Source: [Clostridium] citroniae WAL-17108 (GTDB lineage: Bacteria > Bacillota > Clostridia > Lachnospirales > Lachnospiraceae). Taken from it: a stretch of 64,000 nt of DNA. Where the stretch lies: NCBI RefSeq assembly GCF_000233455.1, contig NZ_JH376420.1:284582-348581 (forward strand). Direction: 5' to 3'. This document shows positions 18,801 to 28,037 of this stretch, in pieces. How positions within the stretch are numbered: position 1 is the stretch's first letter; every line of letters begins with the position of its first letter. Under the pieces are notes generated by a model. It was not told the origin of the DNA, did no database searches, and was given only the letters and a program-made list of their open reading frames with translations. The position numbers and the translations under genes are program-made.

Positions 18801-21800
18801 CCATAGCCATCTTTTACACAAATTAAGCGGTTTCTGGCATCATAAGTATAGACCAGACATAAATCCTGACCATCCTGCTCTAACTCAAGTGAATTTTCCG
18901 GTTCTCCCGAAACCAGACGCCAGCTTCCGCCATAACGGTATTCCTTTATACGATTTCCATCCTTGTCATAAACATAGCAGGTGCGACGATAGAACACTTC
19001 ACCTTGTTTATCTGAGATTGCCTCAGCCTTTTGAATCATCTGGTTAAGTAAGTCATACCAGTAATACGCAGTGCTTCCATCCGCTGATTGCTCGGATATT
19101 ACATTTCCCCGAAGATCATAATGATACACCAACTCGATGATTCCATCCGGGTTTGTTACCTGAGTCAGTCTGTTCTCAGCATCATATGTATAGCAGTATC
19201 CTCTCCCGTCATCTTTTTCAAGATCGTAGTCTTCCGGAAGAACATGCTTGATGCAATTGCCGGCAGCATCGCGGAAAAAGCGCTCTGTCCCGCCATCGGG
19301 ATAATGAATTCGGATTAATTTTTTGTCACTGTTATAATCATAAACCTCACCAGCTCCATCATCCTTCTCTGAATCGTATGCATTTGGGTGAATCCGTTTT
19401 AAAACGGTTCCTTCCCAATCAACTACTGTTTTCTCATGGCTTCCATCTGAATAGATAATATCTTCCAAATGCCGCATAAAATTATAACGGTAACGGGTCG
19501 CGCCTTCTCCAGTCTGACGGTCTGCCTTAGGAGGGTATAGATATAACAATCTCCCCACGCTGTCATATAAGCGCATGGTTTCATTCCCGTCACCATCGCG
19601 AATAAGAGAGATGTCGTCCCGGGTATTGTAGCCATATTCTGTAGAACCGCAGGAATCTTCCTTCACCATCATCCGTTCCATCAAATCGTATTCACGGCGT
19701 ACGGATTCTCCATCTTCATAAACGGTATAGGAAGGTTTCCCGTAGCCAGACTCGTAGCTATAAGATACACTTTTTCCTGAAGGTGATGTCTTCTTTATAA
19801 GTCTTCCCATGCTGTCATATGCGTAAGTGCAAACATCCCACTGCTGTTTCTCTTTATCCCGCAATTCCCGTTTTTCAATCATTTGATGGCACGCGTCATA
19901 CAGATAAACGGTTTCAGTTCCACTGTTATCCCATACCTTTACCAAATCACCATCTGGATTGTATTCGTAATGCACTTCCAGACCACTAGGCTTCTTCTCG
20001 AAGATAATTCGTGTGTAACTGTCATAGTCCCAATACTGTTCATTCCCCAACCGGTCTTTTCTATAGATGCAGCAATTGTTTTCATTATATCGGATGCAGA
20101 TATCTGTGTTATCTGGGTAGATAATACGTAAAGGCATTTTTTCTTTCGTATATTGATATATTGTGGTTCCTTCTTTTGTATATATTGCGGTTTCATCACC
20201 GCTATCCCCATACTCTAATCTACATGCATCTCCATCCCAAAGTACCTGGCTGCATACTCGTCCATTGTCGTCATATTGATTATTTAGATAAGTAAGCCCG
20301 GTTGGATCTGTTGCTTTTGTCAGCTTTCCAGCCTCTGAATACTCATATAAGAACCTTCCGCCAGCTGTATTAATTACCTCTGTAAGCATATCGCCATCGT
20401 AACGATACTTGACTGTTCTGCCGGTCTCGTCTGAAACTTTTATCAGCTTATTGCCTGAGAATTCAAAATGAAGCTGATGTCCTAAAGAAGTGGTTATGTG
20501 GTCCAGCTGTCCATTTTGATAAAATAGCATTGTTTGCTGATTATTTCTATCACAAAGTGCTGAGAACCGCCCTTTTTCATCATATTGCATTATCTGATGT
20601 GTATGATAATCGATTAAACTCCATACCATTTTTACAGGATCACATTTTAGCCCATATCTGCCCTTAATCTTACCTATTTCCTGATATCCATCCCCTTTCC
20701 ATTCAAAAAAAACTAATGCACCGTTTGGTATTTTTACATGTAACCGTCCACTTTCTTCTTGATAAAGCCTTCCCTCGAATGGAACACTCCATCCCCTTCC
20801 AAGTATTCCTGAAGACAAGTTAGCCGAAGAATAGCTACGTTCCCACAACACGGGCTCTCGAATATCCGGAATTGCTAAATCTATCTCATTTACAAGGAAA
20901 GCACCTAAGGCAACATTAATCGGTTCACGTTTGTTTAGTACATCTGTTGTAACATCAGATAATGCCGACCCTGCTCCATATAGACCAACTGATTGCATAA
21001 CCGATTCCCAAGTGAGTTCTTCCCCTAATAGGGCGCTACGCATAATACTGTCTGTTGAACCACCTACAACTCCACTTCCAATTGCCCGAAGAGCTATGGC
21101 GCCTCCAGATGATACTTTCAATCCAAAATATCTTGCAAGCGATACAGAACCATTCCCAGCCAAACCTCCTAACCCACCAGCTACAAATCCTATGCCAGCA
21201 TTTATAGCCAATGTTTTGGGATCCACTTTCCCTGTTTGTGCAAATTGGTCTATAGCGCTCTTTCCTACGTTAACAGTCATCATAGACGCACCCTTAGCAA
21301 GCGCTTTCACTGTACAATTTGAAATTCCTTTAAAGGCCATATTTGAGATATTAACTGAGGCCGCTGACATGGTTACCACATCAAAAACCATGTTATTTAC
21401 TGCCATAAAGGTTTTGTATTGTTCATCACTTAATCCGAGTGCAGACTGAAACATATTTTCCGTCCTAGATAAATCTCCTCTATTTGCTTTTTCCCAATCA
21501 GTCGCACCTTGTTTAATTTCAGATACATCCGCCATAACACGGTTTGTTGCTGTAACAGCAACTATTGCAGCTATTGGAGCCGCAGCAATTCCACCAGTAG
21601 CGACGACCACTCCTATTACAAGTGCCGTTCCTATCAAATCGAAAATACCATGACGAACCTGTGCTTTCGCTTGACTGCGTTTTGCTCCTAACGCAGTCAA
21701 ATACGCTTCAGCATTTCCATTTACTTCATCCATAATGGCACTATCATTTGCTTTTACAGCGTCCTCAATAGCTGCCGCAGATGGTGTTGGTTCTGCTTTA

Positions 21801-23212
21801 ATTTCCGCCACATGAGCAATAAAGGCAGCTACAATATGTGCCTCATCTGTCATATTTATATTGGTATCGCCTATGGAAAAATTACATTCAGTTTCTGCCT
21901 CGACAGCTATATTAACTGGTACATTTTCTTCTCCAACTGAAAATTTTGTAGGTGTAACAAACTGTATCGATTTTCCGATAAGTTTAAAAGCCCCGTCAAT
22001 CCCAATAGACAGAGAGGAAGCACCTGTATCGAAACAATACTCGTCTTGTTTCATATTCATTTTCATTCCAGCTGGGGTTGTAAATGACTTATCAGATGGA
22101 TTTCTACCTCCTCCCCCACCTGTACTAATTGCATGAACCGCTATTGCATCAGCTTCATCATGACTTGGAAAATAAATGTGAACCCGGCTGTTCTCTTCCG
22201 GCATACAGTAAATACTACTACTTTCAATTGCGTAGGTAAAATATTTTTGATCATCTCCTGATTCATAGTTTTGGTTAATATCCATTTGAACTCGAATCCG
22301 GTTACCACTACGTTCTTTAACAGTTGCCGGAATACTCATGCCATATATTTTTGGATTTTTCTTCTTATTACATAGAATTCCACTTTTACGTTTTAATTCA
22401 TACTCCCGTACTAATTCTCCCTTTTCAGTATGTATGTTCAAGTCCGTTACGACAACTTCAATACCATTAAAAGATAAACTCTCTGCAATATGTAGTTGCT
22501 TACGACACTGAATCCTCCACTTTGACAGTTCCTGCGGTAATATTTCCGCTTCAGCATACTCCTCTGAATTTAACGAAATCCTATCGTATTCACTTTGACT
22601 TCGTGATATCTGGTATTCACCATAGTGTAACATTACTCCATAGTTCAGGTCTGGGATTCCAAAATAGGCCCTTCCATATGGAACTGAACTATCCACAACC
22701 ATAAATGAATGAAAATGACTTGCCATGCGTATCAAAAATTCCCAGTCGGTTTCCTCGTATTGGAGTAACATATCCTGAATTACTGAGCCATTCGATATCT
22801 CATCTTTTATATCCTTTTGAGAATATTCTGCCAATACATCATTCATAACCTCACTATAAGGTTGGGCTAATCGACAGAAACTCTGACTTTTAGATGTTAA
22901 ATCCCATTCCAATGTATGTGATGAAAACTCTGTCCACAGATAGCATAACCCCTTTTCTTTTTTTGAGAAGAACCGAACTGCCTTACCGCAAAAAATTGTT
23001 TTATCCTCACCTACTTCATTTTCTTCTGTAATAAGAATTTCAGATGTTCCATCCATTTGCATCAAAATATCTCTAATCTTATCTTCATCCATTAAAAATT
23101 TAATGCGGACGATACTATGATTATTTAAAGATTCTTTTAGTTCAAAATATTCAATGCCCTGAATTTCATCAAACGGGACATTAACTTCCATACTATGATA
23201 TGGTACCCTCAT
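15899..23212 (-). CDS. VgrG-membrane-Rhs-toxin fusion effector of the contractile injection system
   Basis: 2437 aa, the presumed cargo. Residues 1-430 are VgrG-like: a gp27/gpD-type fold (LQYEETDWEFLIRMASHFHS) and a gp5-type OB part with YCMPEENSRVHIYFP, also found in the two VgrG genes upstream. Residues about 470-780 are Gly/Ala-rich and hydrophobic (LIGTALVIGVVVATGGIAAA), resembling translocation helices of Rhs effectors. Residues about 790-2270 hold dozens of YD/Rhs repeats (YDxxGRL/GN), which form a closed cage. The core ends RYYNPVVGRFTQEDPYRGDG then YYDPSGY, the usual self-cleavage region. The last 161 residues (15902-16384) are the variable toxin tip. It contains DSYIPGKEIVSRKYTQ, a D...ExxxRK pattern that would suit a PD-(D/E)XK-type nuclease, though this is low-confidence. 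N-terminus and tip are AT-richer than the core. It starts 12 nt after the PAAR-like gene. Confidence 0.85.
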   Translation of the reverse strand: MRVPYHSMEVNVPFDEIQGIEYFELKESLNNHSIVRIKFLMDEDKIRDILMQMDGTSEILITEENEVGEDKTIFCGKAVRFFSKKEKGLCYLWTEFSSHTLEWDLTSKSQSFCRLAQPYSEVMNDVLAEYSQKDIKDEISNGSVIQDMLLQYEETDWEFLIRMASHFHSFMVVDSSVPYGRAYFGIPDLNYGVMLHYGEYQISRSQSEYDRISLNSEEYAEAEILPQELSKWRIQCRKQLHIAESLSFNGIEVVVTDLNIHTEKGELVREYELKRKSGILCNKKKNPKIYGMSIPATVKERSGNRIRVQMDINQNYESGDDQKYFTYAIESSSIYCMPEENSRVHIYFPSHDEADAIAVHAISTGGGGGRNPSDKSFTTPAGMKMNMKQDEYCFDTGASSLSIGIDGAFKLIGKSIQFVTPTKFSVGEENVPVNIAVEAETECNFSIGDTNINMTDEAHIVAAFIAHVAEIKAEPTPSAAAIEDAVKANDSAIMDEVNGNAEAYLTALGAKRSQAKAQVRHGIFDLIGTALVIGVVVATGGIAAAPIAAIVAVTATNRVMADVSEIKQGATDWEKANRGDLSRTENMFQSALGLSDEQYKTFMAVNNMVFDVVTMSAASVNISNMAFKGISNCTVKALAKGASMMTVNVGKSAIDQFAQTGKVDPKTLAINAGIGFVAGGLGGLAGNGSVSLARYFGLKVSSGGAIALRAIGSGVVGGSTDSIMRSALLGEELTWESVMQSVGLYGAGSALSDVTTDVLNKREPINVALGAFLVNEIDLAIPDIREPVLWERSYSSANLSSGILGRGWSVPFEGRLYQEESGRLHVKIPNGALVFFEWKGDGYQEIGKIKGRYGLKCDPVKMVWSLIDYHTHQIMQYDEKGRFSALCDRNNQQTMLFYQNGQLDHITTSLGHQLHFEFSGNKLIKVSDETGRTVKYRYDGDMLTEVINTAGGRFLYEYSEAGKLTKATDPTGLTYLNNQYDDNGRVCSQVLWDGDACRLEYGDSGDETAIYTKEGTTIYQYTKEKMPLRIIYPDNTDICIRYNENNCCIYRKDRLGNEQYWDYDSYTRIIFEKKPSGLEVHYEYNPDGDLVKVWDNSGTETVYLYDACHQMIEKRELRDKEKQQWDVCTYAYDSMGRLIKKTSPSGKSVSYSYESGYGKPSYTVYEDGESVRREYDLMERMMVKEDSCGSTEYGYNTRDDISLIRDGDGNETMRLYDSVGRLLYLYPPKADRQTGEGATRYRYNFMRHLEDIIYSDGSHEKTVVDWEGTVLKRIHPNAYDSEKDDGAGEVYDYNSDKKLIRIHYPDGGTERFFRDAAGNCIKHVLPEDYDLEKDDGRGYCYTYDAENRLTQVTNPDGIIELVYHYDLRGNVISEQSADGSTAYYWYDLLNQMIQKAEAISDKQGEVFYRRTCYVYDKDGNRIKEYRYGGSWRLVSGEPENSLELEQDGQDLCLVYTYDARNRLICVKDGYGACIRYSYDVRGNRISEEQKINEEVSKKITYVYNCGDRLVEKREVIDSGFADTSKNGKATSITRFKRDPNGNITEIQTPEGYQILREYDVRDRLICERVIDERNSIHRSTSIVYDRAGNVVSIRRKGADTENYEIAYDYDLKDRLIRAKDVEGAVFEYLYDKNNRLIKEYRPSAQAGNSLLQYTYDSQGRLIEKKNAYGHTVEKNSYDSMGRQVMQRLADGEELSFRYGIDGQVENITSETSRCRKKSLQEYRYNSRGQIIGLVDGNGYETGYELDAWGNIRNIKAADGGNECYTYDYAGNITSTTDANGGTIIYRYNSQGKVCEVIDQEGHNERFHYDREGRMTLSIDRLGNHVEIEYNVDGNPVREISYDCDGKHREVRTWEYDTIGHLKKSVGGGFCYQYEYRPDGKLLRKLSGGRPILTCTYYPDGSLKTMTDVTGKPLLYHYDLEGNLSSIADESGQEIVSYQHTAGGKLKTILHQSGIRTDYGYDIAGNLTHLKTRTAAGGILCDLEYEYDLNGNRTAKIGTMALPDGSGQIKSQLRSIRYTYDSMSRLLSETEGGREDRYSYDLCGNRLEKVSGGERESYVYNSNNQLTERRNGTGSWRYVFDPQGNLVQELGPKETLRYEYNPRSQQSKVYSGSRCIQENLYDGENLRAGITEHGKRSTFLFMNREIIGELNASDTLKSRFIRGYGAAALEYAGKQYGIHHDEQLSTGWITDADGTAENAYEYDAFGNLLRSQGNVLNRLLYGGQQYDPEVGQYYLRARYYNPVVGRFTQEDPYRGDGLNLYAYCANNPVTYYDPSGYVCNFNAQAEENAVRENATVQETKKGGLPDWLKKLFDKGNQFNKENRKNYPYNEVELQGDKKNFVVDSYIPGKEIVSRKYTQFSEIQESTGIGYVNELAYKYAPGSVISDSPFNPKVLRGSTLTGDMILEVPVQNNPIPQNVLNSATSKGITIRDVLGKEYN

Positions 23213-23224
23213 CTTGTCGCCTCC

Positions 23225-23704
23225 TTACCCTTCAGGCTGTCCTGTCAATTCGATTGTGATAACTCCTCCCCATCGACACTTTAAAATTGCAATGCCTCTC
23301 ACCGGTTTCTGTCCATCCGTAAATACATTATCTTTTACTTCATCCCAACCTGAGGAAACAATATCAGGAATACACTCTCCTGCACAACTCATTGTTTTTA
23401 CAGAACCAATTTCACCATTACAAAAAATATCTTCAACCTCACTGTCAAAATCTTCACCTGTATTATTCATTACATTCTTAGATATCTCGTGTGCCTTTTG
23501 CTTGGTCAGTGGATTATCCGCACTTATACAGCCACAAAAATCAATGATATTTGTTTTTCCAACACAGTCTTTTGCTGTAATTTGTGCTTGTTTTTTCAAA
23601 AATACCCCATGACTCTGGCGAAGCACTACTTTACTCATCCTAAGCCCCATATTGCAGCATATATCTGCATTATGAACAACATAAGTATCTTTTTTATCAG
23701 CCAT
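23225..23704 (-). CDS. DUF4280-type PAAR-like spike tip protein
   Basis: 159 aa. Begins MADKKDTYVVHNADICCNMG and contains cysteines typical of DUF4280 (ICCNMG, DFCGCIS, SCAGECIPD), ending with CRWGGVITIELTGQPEG. DUF4280 proteins are PAAR-like, metal-binding cones that cap VgrG-type spikes and connect effectors. Position between VgrG genes and the VgrG-Rhs fusion supports this. Its start overlaps the end of the upstream 177-aa gene by 8 nt. Confidence 0.75.
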   Translation of the reverse strand: MADKKDTYVVHNADICCNMGLRMSKVVLRQSHGVFLKKQAQITAKDCVGKTNIIDFCGCISADNPLTKQKAHEISKNVMNNTGEDFDSEVEDIFCNGEIGSVKTMSCAGECIPDIVSSGWDEVKDNVFTDGQKPVRGIAILKCRWGGVITIELTGQPEG

Positions 23705-24230
23705 TCTTCTCCACCTCTATTTCTTGAAACCTAATTCCAATTGGATTACGTTTCAATAGACTTTCAATAATGTCCAGATTGACTATAGGATCTTTCATTC
23801 TGCTGTCTGCAAGCATAAACACTTTATGTTCTCCTATTTTATTAGGGGAAAGTATAATTTTCTTTTCTGTCTGATCCGGATAACGTTCGACAGATTCCGA
23901 CAATGCCTCTATTTCATCCATCAGCACCTGATAGTATAAAATCTCTGTTCCTTTTTCTTTGTTAATCAAAGATACTTTTTTAAATACCAAATCATCTTCA
24001 TACATATCCAGTATCTTTTTCACCATGCCTGAAACCATATAAACTGGACTCTGAATAAAATCACCTGCTAATTCACCTGTATTTTCTGCCTGATACAATA
24101 CTGTAGTCTGATTTAATCGCTCCGCATCACTTTTATGAAAAATATGCCGCGCTCCACAAATATCAAAATCACGTAATCTAATAGAATCAGGAAGATTTCG
24201 GTCCTGCCTCATAATAAAAAAACGTTTCAT
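23697..24230 (-). CDS. Unrecognised 177-aa protein in the spike/effector cluster
   Basis: Soluble, acidic, no signal peptide or membrane segment. Starts MKRFFIMRQDRNLPDSIRLR. The pattern with IQSPVYMVSGMVKKILDMYE and YYQVLMDEIEALSESVE faintly recalls DUF1629-type immunity/adaptor proteins, but I cannot confirm this. It overlaps the pentapeptide-repeat gene by 4 nt (ATGA) and the PAAR-like gene by 8 nt, so it is made together with them. A role as adaptor or assembly factor for PAAR-like tip loading is inference. Confidence 0.4.
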   Translation of the reverse strand: MKRFFIMRQDRNLPDSIRLRDFDICGARHIFHKSDAERLNQTTVLYQAENTGELAGDFIQSPVYMVSGMVKKILDMYEDDLVFKKVSLINKEKGTEILYYQVLMDEIEALSESVERYPDQTEKKIILSPNKIGEHKVFMLADSRMKDPIVNLDIIESLLKRNPIGIRFQEIEVEKNG

Positions 24231-25195
24231 GACTCAATCCCCCCCTTCAGCAGAAGTTCACTAAGCTGTCTGTCATCAAGACCCTCTTCAGGTATACTAT
24301 CTTCTGTAAAAACTGCTTGTCTTAACTCTGCGTTTAACAGACTCGTATTCAACCAACGGCAATTCTCGAATAAGGTTGTGGTGAGAATTGCTGATTCAAA
24401 ATCACAGTTTTCAATCAAACAATTACAAAATCTGGCCCCCGTTAAATCAGCTGTCTTGAAATTTATATTTTTTAATTGACAGTCTTCAAAGGTCATAAAA
24501 CAAAGTAATTTTCCAGAACAATTCCCAGTTTCAAGAGATGCCTGATACCAGTAACTTTCACTCAATCTTGTCCCCTCAGTATCTAATTGCAATGCTGTCT
24601 GCCACTCTTTTTGTGTTTTAGGTATTCGCGCAACTCGTGCTGTCAAAATAGCCTCATTACGATATTCTCCCCAATAAATATCCCAAGTAAATTCTTTGGG
24701 AATTGCCATAAATTCCGTACTATCCTCTATATCTCGAAAAAAATAACGCAATGCATTACCCACTATTCGATTACATGTAAAAATTAAATCTGACATCATA
24801 AAATCGACATCATAGGTACTTACTTTTCCAATATACTTTTTGCGTTCATCCAGTAGCCAATCCCACGTTTGTACTAAATTTTCATAAAGAAAATCAACGG
24901 AAAATAAGGTTTCCAACGGCATAGGGTCAAGAAACCATCTGATATCTTGAACTTGTAATAGAATTGTAAATTTTCTGACAAGCAAATCACACCTAAGCAA
25001 CGAAAAATGAAAAAAGACAACCTTTTCTTTTTCCTGCTCCTCAACTTGTTTACGAATGGATGCAAATGCATGATTAATCCGTTCCATTAAGGTTTGTACT
25101 TTATTTGGAAAATCATCAATAAAACGTTGTTGGCACTGTTCTAATAACTGACTATGTTCCTGCTGAAACACTCTTAATGCTTCTTCCCGTGTCAT
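24227..25195 (-). CDS. Pentapeptide-repeat protein in the spike/effector cluster
   Basis: 322 aa, ribosome binding site AAGGAGA. The first 200 residues are helical, with a coiled-coil-like start (FQQEHSQLLEQCQQRFIDDF). The C-terminal part (about 232-295) shows a pentapeptide beta-helix: NINFKTADLTGARFCNCLIE then NCDFESAILTTTLFENCRWL. Pentapeptide-repeat proteins are found near VgrG genes in Gram-negative T6SS clusters as effectors or adaptors. Here, sandwiched between VgrG and PAAR-like genes, it most likely helps cargo loading. Specific function unproven. Confidence 0.6.
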   Translation of the reverse strand: MTREEALRVFQQEHSQLLEQCQQRFIDDFPNKVQTLMERINHAFASIRKQVEEQEKEKVVFFHFSLLRCDLLVRKFTILLQVQDIRWFLDPMPLETLFSVDFLYENLVQTWDWLLDERKKYIGKVSTYDVDFMMSDLIFTCNRIVGNALRYFFRDIEDSTEFMAIPKEFTWDIYWGEYRNEAILTARVARIPKTQKEWQTALQLDTEGTRLSESYWYQASLETGNCSGKLLCFMTFEDCQLKNINFKTADLTGARFCNCLIENCDFESAILTTTLFENCRWLNTSLLNAELRQAVFTEDSIPEEGLDDRQLSELLLKGGIES

Positions 25196-25207
25196 CTCAT
25201 ATCTCCT

Positions 25208-26602
25208 TTAGTCAATGTTTAACTTGGAACCGCTAATCTTCAAATTCCCTGAGATATCCAATTCCATGCATCCCCCTTGCTCGCATCGATATATTGCTCC
25301 TGTAGAACTGTGAAATTCTATATTTGTTTCTGCGTTTATATCAATACTTTCATCTGCAGTAATCTCAACCACATTACCTTTCACCTGAATTCCTCCATCA
25401 GTTCCAATCATCAAACTGGCAGCTTTTCCAGCACTGGCAAGATAAATTCCATTTCCGCCCATATTCATTTCCTGTCCAGAAGCACTCCGTAAATATTTAG
25501 AACTTGGATCTGCCATCCGATCCGGTTCTCCAGTCCCTTTATAAGAACTAACCGCACTTATTGCCAATGCATCTTTTAAATACTTAGTAGGGAAATATAC
25601 TCTGAGACGATCTCCTATTTCTGGCATGTAATACCAACCACTTCCATCAGGAGAAGCCGATGGGGTGGAATAAGTAAACCAATATACATCTGCTACTGGA
25701 TATCCATCATCAATAAAGAAATGCATACGAACCGATTCTCCTTTTACTTCCAAAACACTACCTTCCAATGCAAGGCCTACTAAAGCCATAGGAAATTGAG
25801 GCACAGCAACAATTCCTTCTTTTTTTCTCAGATTAAGTTCTATCTGCATTACACCTTGGTGCATATAGGCTTTAACACCTGCTACTACCATAAAAAGCTC
25901 ACAAAAATAAAAAGATGTAAATATCCCACATGTCTTATCTGTTTTTATTAGGCAGTCCAGCACATCGGATTCAGACAGTTCATATCCAATTTCTTTCAAA
26001 GACGAACAAAGTTTAAAATCTAATGACATTTCTGTAAGTTCGTAGTCTTGCTGGTTCATATTTAGAGCAGGAACTCCCGCATAAATACGTATGGCGGGTA
26101 TGCGAATTTCTCCAGCTAATGGTATATATAGCTTAGAATATATCCTTTTTAAAAAATTCCAATCGGTTTCCTGATACTGTATTTCAAGATTTCCAATGGC
26201 ACCAGTCTCCTGAGCAACAATACAATCAGCACCCTCGTATTCGTCCAGAATTTGATGAAGTATTTCTGAATACGTTTTAGAAATGTCTTGGAAAGTCCTG
26301 TATTTTTTTTGAAGATCAAGCAAATAGGTATATCCTTTTGCCTCAATGTGTAACATTAGTAGCTGCCCTCTTGCCTCTTGACTAATCGCTGTTAATACAC
26401 CACAAAATATATTTTCTTCTGATTCTTCCAGCGAATAAAGTCGTAATGGCTGCAAACTCTGTGCTTCTTCAAATTTATCATTTTCAACATATCCTGTTAG
26501 AGATAATTCACCATGTTCTCCTGGTATCTGACTTATCTGACAATTGATAATATTTTTTATCTCTATTCCTTCCAGTTTAAGCTGAGACAAATCGTATGCC
26601 AT
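25208..26602 (-). CDS. VgrG-like spike protein A
   Basis: 464 aa. Contains a gp27/gpD-like fold marker QYQETDWNFLKRIYSKLYIP and an OB region WYYMPEIGDRLRVYFPTKYL, then a C-terminal beta-rich tail (LYASAGKAASLMIG-like and SIDINAETNIEFHSS segments) expected to form the trimeric needle. VgrG trimers sit at the tip of the contractile tail and carry effectors. It is an ancient paralogue of the gene at 26618 and of residues 1-430 of the Rhs fusion. It lies 12 nt from the pentapeptide gene and 15 nt from the other VgrG. Confidence 0.75.
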   Translation of the reverse strand: MAYDLSQLKLEGIEIKNIINCQISQIPGEHGELSLTGYVENDKFEEAQSLQPLRLYSLEESEENIFCGVLTAISQEARGQLLMLHIEAKGYTYLLDLQKKYRTFQDISKTYSEILHQILDEYEGADCIVAQETGAIGNLEIQYQETDWNFLKRIYSKLYIPLAGEIRIPAIRIYAGVPALNMNQQDYELTEMSLDFKLCSSLKEIGYELSESDVLDCLIKTDKTCGIFTSFYFCELFMVVAGVKAYMHQGVMQIELNLRKKEGIVAVPQFPMALVGLALEGSVLEVKGESVRMHFFIDDGYPVADVYWFTYSTPSASPDGSGWYYMPEIGDRLRVYFPTKYLKDALAISAVSSYKGTGEPDRMADPSSKYLRSASGQEMNMGGNGIYLASAGKAASLMIGTDGGIQVKGNVVEITADESIDINAETNIEFHSSTGAIYRCEQGGCMELDISGNLKISGSKLNID

Positions 26603-26617
26603 ATGATATAACCCTCC

Positions 26618-28024
26618 CTAGTTCTCATGGATTTCCTTTGCATTTAAAAACACACCAGCTGTTCCCGCTGTAATGTTTACCCCGGAATCATCAATAACCT
26701 TGACTAATCCACTCGTTTCACAATTAATCGTTTTTGCTGAAAGACTACAGGAAGTTGTTGGAGATAAATCAATTTTTAGCGGTCCTGATACTATAATCTC
26801 TCCACTATTTTTTAAACTAATTGATGCATCCCCTGTTTTTGCTTCAATTAAGATTCCATCATCATTGAACTGAACCAAGTTCCCTGCATCCGTTGATATA
26901 CTTCTAACAGAAGGGTTTCCCATTGGATCCTGCTCTCCCGCTGGTACATGTCCCTTGACACAAGTTATTACATACGCTTCACTCTCATTTTCTGTAGGAA
27001 AATAGACCCTAACACTCTCACCCTTTTCAGGCATACAATACCATCCACTTCCATCAGAAGATGATGATACGGAAGAAAAAGGATACCAATAACAGCTTTC
27101 TGCTATTAAGTCTTTTTGCATTACAACCTGTACACGGTCTCTTTGAGTGTTTACTACAGTTGCATATTGTGATATTCCAGTTAACCGTGAATTATAAAAC
27201 CGTTCTATTAACATCGCCTCTTTTTGCTTTAATTCATAAGTATTAACTAAAAGACCATTATTAAGTTCACGCTTTATTCTGGACACATATAGCAAATTTC
27301 CTTTATAACGGATTTGACTTCCCAGCGCAACAACATCATGATTTTCTAAACGATAAAATGTAAACTGTGCTGGGAGTAATTCAGTAAAACCATTCTTTGA
27401 TAGATATGCCAAACGACTAAAGTCCTTGTTTTTCTGATAAGGATAGTAGTCCCAATTTACATCTTCATTCTGGGTTGCTATACCGGCCTGGAAATGTATC
27501 GTTTCAAAAGTTGCTGCTGGATACAGACTCTCATTATATTTAGATAAAAATCGTTTTAAGAATTCCCAGTCGGTTTCCTCATATTGAAAAATCAATTCAC
27601 CAATCGGTCTATCTGGAATGTTACATAAACTATCACTTTCTCCATATCCTTTCATAATTTCTGCAATCACTTCTGAAACTGTTTTTTCTATATTCTGAAA
27701 ACAACGTGTCTTTCGATCTATATCCATCCAATACGTTGCATCACTAGCTACTATTTCAATAATACGGTTTCCACCATCTTTTTTTAAAACAGCGCTGGAA
27801 ATTACTCCTTTAAACAAAATTTTCTCTTGATTATTTTGAAAATAATTTAAGGATATGGTCTCCGGCAAATCATAGAATGCATAATCATCCAATTCTGCGT
27901 TCATAATTGCTTGTAAAGACATAACAATGTGATTTCCCACGTTCTCTTGTATTACTAATTTTTTAAGATGTAGTACGCCAGGTAATGATAAGAAAATATC
28001 TTTATATGTAATTGCATTCGCCAT
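26618..28024 (-). CDS. VgrG-like spike protein B
   Basis: 468 aa, ribosome binding site GGGAGG. Shares the markers FQYEETDWEFLKRFLSKYNE and WYCMPEKGESVRVYFPTENE with VgrG A and the Rhs fusion. It has the same TPS/PMGNPSVRSISTDAG linker and a C-terminal beta-helix-like tail with DASISLKNSGEIIVSGPLKI. Compared with VgrG A the tail is different, so the two may recruit different tips, or form heterotrimers. It directly follows the DUF1795-like adaptor candidate. Confidence 0.75.
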   Translation of the reverse strand: MANAITYKDIFLSLPGVLHLKKLVIQENVGNHIVMSLQAIMNAELDDYAFYDLPETISLNYFQNNQEKILFKGVISSAVLKKDGGNRIIEIVASDATYWMDIDRKTRCFQNIEKTVSEVIAEIMKGYGESDSLCNIPDRPIGELIFQYEETDWEFLKRFLSKYNESLYPAATFETIHFQAGIATQNEDVNWDYYPYQKNKDFSRLAYLSKNGFTELLPAQFTFYRLENHDVVALGSQIRYKGNLLYVSRIKRELNNGLLVNTYELKQKEAMLIERFYNSRLTGISQYATVVNTQRDRVQVVMQKDLIAESCYWYPFSSVSSSSDGSGWYCMPEKGESVRVYFPTENESEAYVITCVKGHVPAGEQDPMGNPSVRSISTDAGNLVQFNDDGILIEAKTGDASISLKNSGEIIVSGPLKIDLSPTTSCSLSAKTINCETSGLVKVIDDSGVNITAGTAGVFLNAKEIHEN

Positions 28025-28037
28025 AGGAGCCTCCCTT

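Noticed and set aside
16400..20900. Many tandem similar sequences that could suggest a repeat array or CRISPR
   Set aside because: They are diverged YD/Rhs coding repeats of irregular length within one reading frame, not direct repeats with spacers.
20931..21449. 172-aa plus-strand frame
   Set aside because: Antisense to the Rhs pre-cage region, with no ribosome binding site; shadow of codon bias.
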